Below are positions 46,316 through 57,525 of a stretch of 64,000 bases of DNA, piece after piece. The position numbers and the translations under genes are program-made. The first letter of the stretch is position 1; every line of letters begins with the position of its first letter. Source of the stretch: Ancistrus triradiatus (lineage: Eukaryota; Chordata; Actinopteri; Siluriformes; Loricariidae); NCBI GenBank assembly GCA_025084515.1, contig JAJAGP010001646.1, positions 62,001-126,000 of the forward strand, written 5' to 3'. Below the pieces are notes generated by a model. It did not search any database. It saw nothing but the letters and a program-made list of their open reading frames with translations, and was not told the origin of the DNA.

Positions 46316-47900
46316 CAGTGGTATGAAAAAGTTTGGGCACCCCTGATAATTTTCATGATTTTAGTTTATAAATCATTGGTTGTTCAGATCAGCAACGTGA
46401 GTTAAATATATCATATAGCAGATGAACACAGTGATATTTGAGAAGTGAAATGAAGTTTATAGGATTTACAGAAAGTGTGCAGTAATTATTCAAACAAAAT
46501 TAGGCAGGTGCATAAATTTGGGCACCCCAACAGAAAAAATGACATCAATATTATTTAGAAGATCCTCCTTTTGTAGAAATAACAGCCGCTAAACGCTTCC
46601 TACAGCTTCCAGTCTGGATTCTGGTTGAAGGTGCTTTCGACCATTCTTCTTTAGAAACATCTCCAGTTCAGTCAGGTTTGATGGTTTCCGAGAATGGACA
46701 GCCCACATTTTCAGTAATATTCATGTCTGGGGACTGAGATGGCCATTCCAGAACGTTGTACTGGTTCCTCTGCATGAATGCTTTAGTAGATTTTGAGCAG
46801 GGTTTGGGGTCGTTGGCCTCGGTGCAACTTTGTCACTGATTCTTGAACATTGTTCTCAAGAATCTGGAGATATTAACTGGAATCCATGCGACCCTCAACT
46901 TTAACAAGATTCCTAGTACCTGCACTGGCCACACAGTCCCACAGCATGATGGAACCGCCACCAAATTTTACTGTGGGTACAAGTGTTTGTCTTGGGAATG
47001 CTGTGTTCTTTTTCCACCATGCATATCGCTTATTGTTATGTCCAAATAACTCCATTTTAGTTTCATCAGTACACTGCACTTTATTCCAAAATGAAGCTGG
47101 ATTGTCCAAATGTGCTGTAGCACACCTCAAGTGACTCTGTTTGTGGCGTGTCTGCAGAAAAGGCTTCTTCTGCATTACTCTCCCATACAGCCTCTCCTTG
47201 TGCAAACTGCTCTGAATAGTTGAACGATGCACAGTGACACCATCTGCAGCAAGATGAGGTTGTAGGTGTTTGGACCTGGTCTGTGGCTTGACTATGACTG
47301 TTCTCACCATCCTTTGCATCTGCCTATCTGAGATTTTTCTTGGTCTGCCACTTCGGGAGTTCCTTAACTAGAACTGTGCCTGTGGTCTTCCATTGCCTCA
47401 CTGTTCCTCACAGTGGAAACTGACAGCTGAAATCTCTGAGATAGCTTTTTGTATCCTTCCCCTGAACCATGATGTTGAATAACCTTTGTTTTCAGGCCAT
47501 TTGAGAGTTGTTTTGAGGCTCCAATTTTGCCACTTTTCAGAGAAGATAAAAAGAGGAGAAAAACTTCCATTGGCAACCTTAACCCTTTCTCATAGTTGGA
47601 TTCACTTGTGTATGCAGATCAAGGGTCAATGAGCTTACAAAACAAATTTTGTGTTCCAATAATTAGTGCTAAATGTATTCAAATGACAAAGGTGCCCAAA
47701 TTTATGCACCTGCCTAATTTTGTTTGAATAATTACTGCACACTTTCTGTAAAACCTATAAACTTAATTTCACTTCTCAAATATCACTGTGTTCATCTGCT
47801 ATATGATATATTTACCTGAAATTGCTGAGCTGGACACCACTGATTTATAAAAGAAAAATCATGAAAATTTCAGGGGTTCCAAACCTTTTTCATACGACTG
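46316..47900 (-). mobile_element. Tc1/mariner family E, copy 2
   Basis: Flanked by TA at 46314-46315 and 47901-47902, with long TIRs identical in layout to copy 1 at 37849. Length 1,585 bp. The interior transposase is on the minus strand and is better preserved than in copy 1. Confidence 0.93.
46700..47560 (-). pseudogene. Tc1-like transposase pseudogene (family E)
   Basis: The minus-strand N-terminal block at 47535-47410 reads SNGLKTKVIQHHGSGEGY and KKLSQRFQLSVSTVRN (first helix-turn-helix). It is then frameshifted. The 148-codon frame 47319-46873 reads through the second DNA-binding motif (VTVHRSTIQSSLHKERLYGR), the first catalytic Asp in CTDETKMELFGHNNKRY and the GGGSIMLWDCV core, and ends at TAA after RMDSS. 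Beyond it, in another frame, EANDPKP occupies the usual QDNDPKH position, so the second Asp is replaced. These defects are shared with copy 1. Inactive. Confidence 0.88.
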
Positions 47901-47902
47901 TA

Positions 47903-49236
47903 CAATAAGTAATACAATGTGCCCCGTATGATGTGTTCTTGAATCCTGAGATCACTGTAAATCAGCTGATCTAAAACTGTCCTATCAGCCACCCCTAGCT
48001 ATACATCGCTCCACACTGTGTAAGTCATTGTCCAACATAAGGCAAGTAGCCCAGTGGTGTGTTTGAGATTTAGCTGTAGTGATGTGAGACAGAGAGAAAG
48101 GAAAAGTGAGAGAGAAGTGTTTGATGGTTCCAGCGCTTTCAGCAGGGGAGGGATAGTTCTTGAAACCTGAGCAGTGAAATCTCAGCAGTCTCTCTCCAGC
48201 ACAGCATGAAGTTCTGTCACCATCTCTGAGGAGGAGTGCTCCCAAATTACTCAGAAAGTGACAAAAGTTGGCCATTTATATGATGATGTTCATCAAAGCT
48301 TAGCCAGCTTTGGACAGACTGCAGAATGCCATCACGAGCAGTCAAAGAGCACTTTTTATAGGCACAGTGTCCCAAATATGGAGCCATGAGTATTTGGGAT
48401 TATTAGTGTTGGGGCAGGTAATAGTCATAAGGGAGGAAATAGACAACTTGTGAAAGCAGCTTGAATAGCAATTACTGCTACCGCCAATGACAAAACATTG
48501 TCTCATCAGCTATTCTCATTTATATTAGGAGGCAACACTGTATGGGCATAATAGCAAAATAAAAGACCCTTTGTTTTCCACGTTTTCCTGTCAAACATGC
48601 AGTTCTACTCACTTCTTTTAAATCTCTAGCCACGGGTTAATATGAAGTAGCCCATTTTTACGCAGAACAATCACAGCCCTATCACTTCCACTGACTTCAG
48701 ACCAAAAAAAAAAGAAAGAATAAAGAAAAGAATGTACCAGGATAATCAGCACATTAAACTCAATAGTAGAACCATATGTAAATTATGTAAATGCTTCATT
48801 GTAATCAGCTCAAACCAATGTAACAAGTTAGCAGGAAAGACACGAACGTAGGGAGTTATCAAAAATGTCATTAATATTCATTGGCGCGGCACCACGTTGC
48901 GTGCACCCATCCGCACAGATGAATTAATAGTTTGATGAGGGATGAAAGTGCTGGAGGTGGTGTTTGTGTGGGAACCATCTGTCTTACTTTGAGTCCTCTC
49001 CAGCTCCACAGAGGTACCGTGAGAGCTATGCTAGCCGGAAAACATAGTTTAGCAAACAAATGTTTAGCAAGATGTTATGAAGGGAGAAAAAAAAAATTCT
49101 AATAATTCCCAAACCCTGGGAGTGATAAAGCACAGGGTCATCATTGCAGAAATACTATTCACAGGAATACACAAGGCTGACAAACATTTTTTTTAAAACA
49201 AAGCCACTTATGATATATGCATATTCTTTAATTACA
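47903..49236. other. Unique DNA with candidate CNE at 48840-49060
   Basis: 48860-48960 contains GTCATTAATATTCATTGGCG, CpG-rich CACGTTGCGTGCACCC and GATGAATTAATAG, a compact homeodomain-motif cluster in otherwise AT-rich DNA. It could be a conserved regulatory element. The rest is unremarkable. Confidence 0.35.
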
Positions 49237-50132
49237 TTTCCCTCCGCAATTATTGGCACCCCTTGTGAAGTTGAGTGAAAATGGTCATAATCCTCTCACT
49301 GAATTAGCTTACACTGACAAAATCAGAAAAAAATCAAACTTTGACTGAAGCAAATTTAGTCTGGGAGAAACCAATCCTCGTCAAGAAATAATTATTTTTA
49401 ACAAAACCACGTGCCACAATTATTACCAGAACTTTTTAAGTTGATCAAAGTGCCTAGAAACTTTCAAGTAGTAGCTCATTACATTTACAGCATTTAGCAG
49501 ACGCCCTTATCCAGAGCGACTTACAGTTGATACAGTCTTACAGTCCAAGCAGTTGTGGGTTAAGGGCCTTGCTCAAGGACCCAACAGTGGCAGCTTGGCA
49601 GTGGTGAGATTTGAACCCTGGACCTTTTGGTCCATAGTCCAGTACCTTAACCGCTAGGCTACCACAGTCACAGCTCATGTTTTCCTGTTCCTGAAACATA
49701 TTTACTGAACACAAAATCAAGCTTCTGCCACGGCCATTGCAGTCCCTTGATTTAACCCCATAGGAAACCTGTGAGGTGAGCTAAAGGGTGCCCAAGAGAG
49801 GGTCTACCTCCTGGAGGATCTGCAGAGATTGTGTAAAGAGGAATGGTCTCAGACTTCATGCTCTGTATTAACCAGCCTTTTAAGACGTTATAGGACTAAG
49901 TGTTGTTTGACTGGCAAAAGGGGAAGCTGTACAAAAAATTAAATGCTGGGGTGACCAATAATTGTAGCACATGTGGTGTTGTTAAAAATAATTTTTAACG
50001 GTAGATTTTTTGTTAGATTAAATTTACTTAAATTAAGAGGTTGGCTTTTTCTCATTTTTCCATCAAATGCTGAATTTCATAAATCATGTCACTCATCTTT
50101 ACCAGGGGTGCCAATACATGTGGAGGGGACTG
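49237..50132 (+). mobile_element. Tc1/mariner family D relic with nested SINE
   Basis: The left end (CAATTATTGGCACCCC) and the right end (GGGGTGCCAATACATGTGG...GGACTG, TA at 50133-50134) are inverted with decay. GATTTAACCCCATAGGAAAC with CTGTGAGGTGAGCTAAAG (49748-49790) is the DLNPIENLWGELK region, disabled by an indel and a stop. CTGCAGAGATTGTGTAAAGA continues the C-terminus. Most of the transposase is deleted, and a tRNA-SINE occupies 49478-49672. Confidence 0.75.
49478..49672 (-). repeat. tRNA-derived SINE nested in Tc1 D
   Basis: Well-preserved copy: A box TAGCCTAGCGGTTAAGG, B box GGTTCAAATCTC, full body and tail. It is bordered by AGCTCAT at 49466-49472 and AGCTCAT at 49672-49678, a likely target-site duplication. 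Confidence 0.88.
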
Positions 50133-50134
50133 TA

Positions 50135-50830
50135 TTTAAGAATTTACAAAATTAATTGTGTAACATCCCTCTTATCTCTACATCACATTCAGGAAACCTC
50201 AAAGTGATACAAAAAAGCAATCCCTGCCCACCCCCAACACTAATATGAAAAAGATTGAAGCATGTGGTCTGAATCCTCCCGTGTGTGTGTGTGTGTGTGT
50301 TTTGTGAGCATGCTGGCTTTGTGGTTGAACTACATGCCAGGCTAGCGTGAACAAGAGGATGCAGAAGTGATGCCTTGTGCTGCCCTCTGCCCCTAGCACT
50401 GCCCAACTCTGCTCCATCTGGAGCCCTCATCTGTGTTCACCTTGGTCATTCCCCCACCCCAAATGCCCCTTCTCCCAGTCCTCCACTGATACAGTACAAA
50501 ATAACAATATATTTGCAGCATTTGTAACAGGAAAAAAAAGAAAATCTCTGTTTTCTTTCCCTTATTCATGTTTGTGTTAGCTTTACATGTCATTTACATT
50601 TAATAGGTTAGAAAGACGTCCACTGAACATTTCAAACACAGTGAAAATATGTAAATAAAGAATAATCAAATCAGTTGATTTCAAGCAGCAGCAGTGGTCA
50701 CTTGAAAAGCAACATTGGTAATGTCTTAACTATACAAATTGGGACTTCTGATATTACATTTCCCAAATGCCACCTACTTTATGTAATATATAACAATTAC
50801 ATATGTTAATTCAGGGTTTTTTTTTTAAAA
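50135..50830. other. Unique-looking DNA
   Basis: (GT)10 at 50281-50300, C-rich stretch at 50380-50480. Nothing coding was recognised. Confidence 0.4.
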
Positions 50831-52035
50831 CAGTGGTTCCCAAATATTTCCCATTTCTGTATATTTTGGAATCCCCTCACCCCACTCTGACAGACATGAA
50901 CATGTCTTTTGCTTTCAAACTCCACTCGAATTAACACTGTAACTCGTACAAAACTGCACCTTCTTATTGAATAAAACATACAACGTGGAACATTATTTAG
51001 TTCCCCCAACTTTCAAGGTGACTGCCCCAAATCAAATATCTACTATATGAACAAACCTTTGTATTTTAAAGTTTTATTCATATAAATAAGCACACAAGCT
51101 AATATATTTACTTAAGGTTATTTATTCTTAAATTATGTGTGCATCCTCACAAAATACTTTAACTTATTTTCCCATAAAACATCACAGATCACCATGGTAA
51201 AGTCAAGTCAGATGTAATTATATAGCGCTTTTTACAATGGAGCACTGTCTCAAAGCAACTTTACAATTTTAGATTATCTTCTAATATCTAGTGCCTATCT
51301 GAAACAGCAAACTGAGGGCAACAGTGGCAAGGAAAACTCGCTAAGCATTATGAGGAAGAAACATTGGGAGGACCAAGACTCAAAAAGGGACCCATCCTCC
51401 TTGGGTGGCGTAGATGATAAATGTAAGAATGAAACTAATTAACCGAGCCAAATAAGTCTTATAGTAATAGTCAAAATAAAAATAACGTAAAAATATGCAT
51501 ATTGGCATTATTTAGTCCAATACACATAAGTCACTCTAGGTACACCTAATGCTTATATTGAAACAATGTTTATAAAAAAAACTACTAAAAATCCAATCAG
51601 TGAGATGTATCTCAATTTTATTATAAATACATTCTCATTAACACTGCAAATGATCTTAAAGTTAAGGATAAAGATAATTGCATGTATGATGGCCAGTCTG
51701 AGAAAAGGTCCTTCTCTTTTAACCGTATGATGTGCCATTGTTACTAACTTGGACAGCCTGAGATCGGGTTCATTGTTCATCCGTTGTACAAACACATCCA
51801 GTGCTTCAGACGCACTAACGGCTTTCTTAGCTGCTATACAAGTGATGCGACAGAGAGTTGCTGTGACACTCGAGCGACTGTTTTCTAAAAGTTGGAGTTT
51901 GCTTTGTTAGGATATTCCCTGCAAAGTTTTCAGAACATTTTGGGTCAAAAATCGACCCATGAAACTGAATGTTTTTTCCCCCAGCATATTTTCTCAAAAT
52001 TGCCTCTGTCTAGCTCTCCAGTTTGGGAACGACTG
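50831..52035 (-). mobile_element. hAT-like (Charlie-type) element relic
   Basis: The left end CAGTGGTTCCCAAATATTTC and the right end TTTGGGAACGACTG are inverted, typical hAT termini. The flanks TTTTAAAA and TTTTAAGT form a poor 8-bp duplication candidate. On the minus strand 51800-51690 reads VFVQRMNNEPDLRLSKLV, resembling the R-NRLN-EPDLR-AL motif at the C-terminus of hAT transposases. The rest of the gene is missing. Confidence 0.55.
51195..51425 (+). repeat. Dispersed teleost repeat inside the hAT relic
   Basis: ATTATATAGCGCTTTTTACA, CTCAAAGCAACTTTACA, GTGGCAAGGAAAACTCGCTA, GAAGAAACATTGGGAGGACC and AAAGGGACCCATCCTCCTTG are the ordered motifs of a repeat common in fish genomes. The second half recurs at 44755-44860. 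Confidence 0.65.
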
Positions 52036-52107
52036 ATTTTAAGTATTCATTCATTCAATTTCTTATCCAGTTAATCCTGGTTAGGGTTGTGGGAAAGCCT
52101 GTGCCTA

Positions 52108-53703
52108 CGGTGGTTCTTGAAAGTTTGTGAACCCTTTAGAATTTTCTATATGTCTGCATAAATATGACCTAAAACATCATCAGATTTTCACACAAGTCCT
52201 AAAAGTAGATCAAGAGAACCCAGTGAAACAAATGAGACAAAATCATTACACTTGGTTATTTATTTATTGAGGAAAATGATCCAATATTACATATTAGTGA
52301 GTGGCAAAAGTATGTGAACCTCTACGATTAGCAGTTAATTTGAAGGTGAAATTAGAGTCAATTAGGTGTTTTCCATCAATGGGATGACAATCAGGTGTGA
52401 GTGGGCACCCTGTTTTATTTAAAGAACAGGGATCTATCAATGTCTGCTCTTCACAACACATGTTTGTGGAAGTGTATCACGGCATGAACAACGGAGATTT
52501 CTGAGGATCTCAGAAAAAGAGTTGTTGATGCTCATCATGCTGGAAAAGGTAAAAAAAATCTCTAAAGAGTTTGGACTCCACCAATCAACAGTCCGACAGA
52601 TTTGTGCACAAATGAAGGAAATTCAAGACCATTGTTACCCTCCCCAGAAGTGGCGACCAACAAAGATCACTCCAAAAGCAAGGCGTGTATAGTTGGCGAG
52701 GTCACAAAGGTACCCCAGGGTAACTTCTTAAGCCACTGAGGCCTCTCTCACATTGGATAATATTAATGTTCATGAGTCCACCATCAGAAGAAAGCTGAAC
52801 AACAATGGTGTGCATGACAGGGCTTCAAGTATAAAACCACTACTTACTCTTCCAAAAAGAACATTGCTGCTCATCTGCAGTTTGCTAAAGATCACATGGA
52901 CAAGCCAGAAGGCTATTGGAAGAATGTTTTATGGATGGATGAGACCAAAATAGAGCTTTTTGGCTTAAAAGGAAAGTGTTATGTTTGGAGTATGGAAAAC
53001 ACTGCATTCCAGCATAAGAACCTTATCCCATCTGTGAAACATGGTGGTGGTAGCATCATAGTTTGGGCCTGTTTTGCTGCATCTGGGCTAGGACGGCTTG
53101 CCATCATTGATGGAACAATGAATTCTGAATTATATCAGAGAATTCTAAAGGAAAATAAGACATCTGTCCATAAACTGAATCTCAAGAGAAGGTGGATCAT
53201 GCAGCACGACAACGACCCTAAGCACACACGTCATTCTATCGAAGAATGGTTAAAGAAGAATAAAGTTAATGTTTTGGAATGGCCAAGTCAAATCCTGACC
53301 GTAATCCAATCAAAATGTTGTGAAAGGACCTGAAGTGAGCAGTTAATGTGAGGAAACCCACCAACATCCCAGAGTTGAAGCTGCTCTGTACGGAGGAATG
53401 GGATAAAATTCCTCCAAGCCGGTGTGCAGGACTGATCAACAGTTACAGGAAACGTTTAGCTGCAGTTATTGCTGCACGGGTGAGTCACACCAGATACTGA
53501 AAGCAAAGGTTCATGTACTTTTGCCACTCACTAATATGTAGGATCATTTTTCTCAATAAATAAATGAACAAGTATAATATTTTTGTCTCACTTGTTTAAC
53601 TGGGTTGTCTGTATCTACTTTTAGGAACTGATGATGTTTTAGGTCATATTTATGCAGAAATATAAAATATTCGAACGGGTTCACAAACCTTCAAGCACCA
53701 CTG
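52108..53703 (+). mobile_element. Tc1/mariner element, family A, copy 4, near full length
   Basis: TA at 52106-52107 and 53704-53705. The TIRs extend over 150 bp (CGGTGGTTCTTGAAAGTTTG to the inverse of CAAACCTTCAAGCACCACTG). The transposase relic lies between. Best-preserved family A copy in the window. Confidence 0.94.
52479..53500 (+). pseudogene. Tc1-like transposase pseudogene (family A, copy 4)
   Basis: The family start codon is ACG (52479-52481) and codon 3 is TGA (52485-52487). The helix-turn-helix region (TKEFGLHQ-type, ISKEFGLHQSTVRQIC) is frameshifted. The long frame 52896-53333 (145 codons) covers the first catalytic Asp (WMDETKIELFGLKGK), GGGSIIVWACFAASGLGRL and the second Asp (QHDNDPKHTRHS). 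A one-base deletion near 53291 then shifts frame. In the correct downstream frame NPIE reads NPIK (AAA at 53312-53314), so the catalytic Glu is lost, and the following Trp is TGA (53321-53323). C-terminal sequence continues to about 53500. Inactive. Confidence 0.92.
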
Positions 53704-53850
53704 TAGCTGGCGACACAGGGTACAGGCAGAAACAACCCTAGATAGGGCGGCAATCCATTATAGGGTACATACACTCATACACACACACCAAGTCCACTTT
53801 AGAAACACCAATTAAGCTAACACGTGTGTTTTTGGAATGACACAGGGCCA

Positions 53851-55819
53851 TGGGACAGCTACTACAAAACCTTGTTACTCTGAGGTTAAAATAATCTAAA
53901 GAAATCTGCAAAAAAAAAAAATTGAATGTTTGCATTTTATTATTTTCCCAAGCACATGAAGTTTCAGTCAAAGTGGGTCAATCTGACCTGAGAATAACGT
54001 AAGAGAAATGTATCTCACCTACTCACTCAGTCTATCATTCCCAGGTGTCAGTATCAAAAAACTGTTTCTGGCAATAGCAGCCTCCCAAAAAGTGTCTCGA
54101 TGCACAGCCTTAGTTCTCTGAAGTGAGCTCAGTAAAGGAGTCTTGCTAAGTTTCAGATTCAAGCGTGACATATCTGAGTCTGTGTGTGTGAGAGAGAGCA
54201 GCACCCTGACATGCACCCTAATAGAGCTTCTCTGGTCCAGCCTACTCGGTTCACAAGTTCAGCAGTAGCTCTATATACGTGATCACCATCACAACAAAAT
54301 CCTCACTAGGTTCCACTCTACAGAAGAAATATCACCGCTTATTCCACCACTTCTCATCTCATATCAACGTTTAAACATTTCAAGCCTGCTTATGCTAAGA
54401 AATCATAATCCACAGCAGTAGACAAACCCACTGTATACCTGGTTTGTGACATATCAGGTGAGATGAGGTGAGATAAAATCCATAAGTATGATGGAGAGCG
54501 CAAGGCAATAGTACAGACAGCATCTTGCAGCTCTAAGAATGTGGAATTTTACTCAAGTTTGGAGTTACAAGAATAAACAAATATCACTGGTGTTAAATTA
54601 ATGCAAAATAAAAGCACAGTGGTTGTAGCTTGCAGCTTTTTGCAGACTGCTTCACCCGTTCCTCCTCACCAGTTGGTAGCCCCAACACCAGAACATTTGA
54701 TAGCTAGCTGAACTTTTGATTGGAGGTACCACAATACACATAGTAACATTCATTTTCTTTCTGTATGGGGGTTTCAATATGATACGAGCTGTGAATCTAA
54801 TACGTTAAGATTTTAGATATACAGTATATAAAAACAAAATTACTGAGCCGTCCATCAACCGGTGCTACTGAGATGCAGTCATCTGCTTAAAGCCAGCCGC
54901 AGTTCTAGACCAACAGTTCAGGGATTTTGTAGTGTTACACATGCAACATCTATCAGCAGGATGTGTGTACTGTGGTTGACAGGAATGCTGTGTTCCAAGA
55001 CACTTTGATCCAAGATTCAAGGCCCTGCTCCATCTAGATACTGTAAGTAATTAAAGAGCGTATAATCTCACCACAGAGATTTTAATCATTGGGCAGCATC
55101 AGAAACAGGTAAGCGTGATGCTGTTTTTGTTAATGTGAGGAAATAGAAACTCAAACATAAAAAATAAGTTTTCATAATGTATCTCTATAGTGCAAAGCTA
55201 CAGAGATAATGGAGACAAATCCTTCAGAATAGAGTGTGGACCCTGAGGTGTCTGGATCATGGTCTTCTCAAAAAAGAAATCAGCAAATGGCAGAGATCTC
55301 TGGTGATTTTTTTAACCCCAGCAAAGCAAGCCATTTTCCAAGCTTGCAGAGCAGGAAGTTGTATTGGCCTCCTTGATCTCTAAGGGAATGAAAATCATAT
55401 TTCTTTCTTCATTTTGTATCACAAATATATATTGTGTTATTGAGCAAAAACAGCAATACGTATCAAATTGTGAAATTTCTGTATCGTTGCACCCTTACAG
55501 TTAGCTACAACACCAAAAAGCTAGCCAGCTTGTAATATATTTCTCAACAGTTTTTAATCATATTTTCAATCTATACCCATGAGAAGTTGTTCTTGAATAT
55601 ATGTTCTTGAACTGATTCCTTGCATTATCGGACACTTCCTCCTATGGCTTTGCTTAGTGCTGTGAAACAGCAAATTCATCATCATAAACACACTGAATGT
55701 CACTATGCAGTTTAACAACATGCCTGGTACGTGAGATAACAGCTAGCATATGGTGTTTCTTAAAATAGTACCTAATTAAGTGAATATTCTGCATTAAAAG
55801 GGCATCATTAAGGTAATCT

Positions 55820-55820
<1 letters not shown>
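53851..55820. other. Unique-looking DNA
   Basis: No mobile element was recognised up to 55380. 55400-55500 (ATACGTATCAAATTGTGAAA, GTATCGTTGCACCCTTA) resembles the end of a hAT-type MITE. Nothing coding. Confidence 0.35.

Positions 55821-55879
<59 letters not shown>
55821..55879. repeat. (GT)25-(AT)n microsatellite
   Basis: GT repeats to 55870, then ATATATATA. Confidence 0.98.
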
Positions 55880-56465
55880 AGAGACAAGCCCCAATGAAAT
55901 GTTGTGCTGCTGCAAACAAGATAACACATGATGGAAACTAATGTGATGAATTATTATATTATTATTAAAACTTGTACATGCTGAAGTTGAGATTGTACAC
56001 CTCTATGAATGTGCAGGATTTTGTTCATGGAAAACTATTCTTCAGGGTCAAATAGGACAAAGACAACAATGCTATTACTTGCGACTAGATACACTGCCTA
56101 GACAAAATAACCAAATAAATAAAAAATAAAAAAATTGGTATTTGGATACAAATAAGCAAATACTTAGATGCCTTCTATTGCACCAATACTTTTAACCCTA
56201 ACTGATAAAGTGAATAGCTTCTCACATTTTGCAGAAGAAATGTGGCCGGATAAAATCTTGAATGACCGTGATCATAGATCACAAGCTCTTGTTGTAGTCA
56301 AATTGTTATAAGTCAAATATTCTAAAAGAAAGCACATTGAAATATTGTAATTAATAATACTTTGTTAAACATTGATGTGTTTAATCTAATTTTTTGCTGT
56401 CATTTTATAAAAGTACTAAGCCACCCAAGGTCGTGGTATACCTTGACTTTCTTATACAGAATAAA
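55880..56465. other. AT-rich, nothing recognised
   Basis: No repeat family or gene was recognised. Confidence 0.4.
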
Positions 56466-57230
56466 CAGTCATATCAGAATATTTTGACCACTCTCTGTTT
56501 CTACACTCATTATATCAGCTTTGTTCGCCATAGAGGAGAACTTTGTAGTTCTGAAATTAGTCTGTAGTCCATCTGTTTCTTTGCATACTTTGTTAGCCTC
56601 CCCTTCACCTTGTTCTTCAATGGACAGGTCCCCCACAGGACCACCACGGAGCAGGTATTATTTGGGTGGTCTTAGCACTGCAGTGACACTGCCATGTTAG
56701 TGTGTGTTGTGTTTATATGAGTGGATCAGACACAGCAGTGCTGCTGGAGTTTTTACTGGATTGAAAATATTCCACCAACCAAAAATATCCAGACAACAGC
56801 TTCCTGTGAGCGCTGATGAAGGACTAACATAAACTCTGCAGCAACAGGCTAGCTACATCTACAAGGTGCACCAATCAGGTAGCTGTGTCTAATAGAGTTT
56901 TCAAAAGAGTGTTTAAAATCTCCAGCAGCACTTCTGTGTCTGATCCACTCACACTAGCACAACACACACTAACACACAACCATGTCACTGCAATGCTGAG
57001 AATGATGCACCACCCAAATAGTACCTGCTCTGTGGTGGTGGTTCTTTGTGGATCCTGACAAATGAAGAACAGGGTGAATGGAATCTAACAAAGTATGCAG
57101 AGAGATGCAGGGACTACAGATTATACTACTAATTATAGAACTACAGAGTGCTGCTATATGGTAAACAAAGCTGATATAAGGGACACTGAGTGCAGAAACA
57201 AAGAGTGGTCATAAAAGTCTGACATGACTG
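56466..57230. mobile_element. Long inverted-repeat MITE
   Basis: The ends CAGTCATATCAGAATATTTT and the inverse AAAAGTCTGACATGACTG match. The arms remain complementary for roughly 290 bp: left GACCACTCTCTGTTTCTACA pairs with right TGCAGAAACAAAGAGTGGTC, and CCACCACGGAGCAGGTATTA pairs with the GTACCTGCTCTGTGGTGG region. About 150 bp separates them. No coding potential. Family known in teleosts by sequence; I do not give a name. Confidence 0.85.
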
Positions 57231-57459
57231 TGTATACATATATACAAATATAGTATTGACGCACTGACTTTATGTAATTGAAGACAATATGGCATCCAAA
57301 TACACTGCAGGTTTAAAGCATATTACTGACAATGGGACACCCACAGTAGAGATAATGGGTTCATATATATATTATACAGAAGGAACAAAGCAACACTGGG
57401 AATTATGTCCTTACATGCCATTTCATGGTTATTTCAGCCTTAAGTGAGAGTGGTTAAAA
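57231..57459. other. Nothing recognised
   Basis: Short stretch without a recognised feature. The LINE below may begin within it. Confidence 0.35.
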
Positions 57460-57525
57460 TACATACTCAGCATTTTCTGTTGACCTTTTTAATGATGTTC
57501 CATTTTTCGTTATACAAGTTCACAC

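Larger units (their letters stand above)
52040..53850 (-). repeat. SINE/LINE-tail repeat split by Tc1 A
   Basis: 52045-52107 (ATTCATTCAATTTCTTATCC, AGTTAATCCTGGTTAGGG) and 53706-53850 (GGGCGGCAATCCATTATAGG, CAATTAAGCTAACACGTG) are consecutive parts of one tail unit. They are interrupted at a TA by the element at 52108-53703. Confidence 0.65.
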
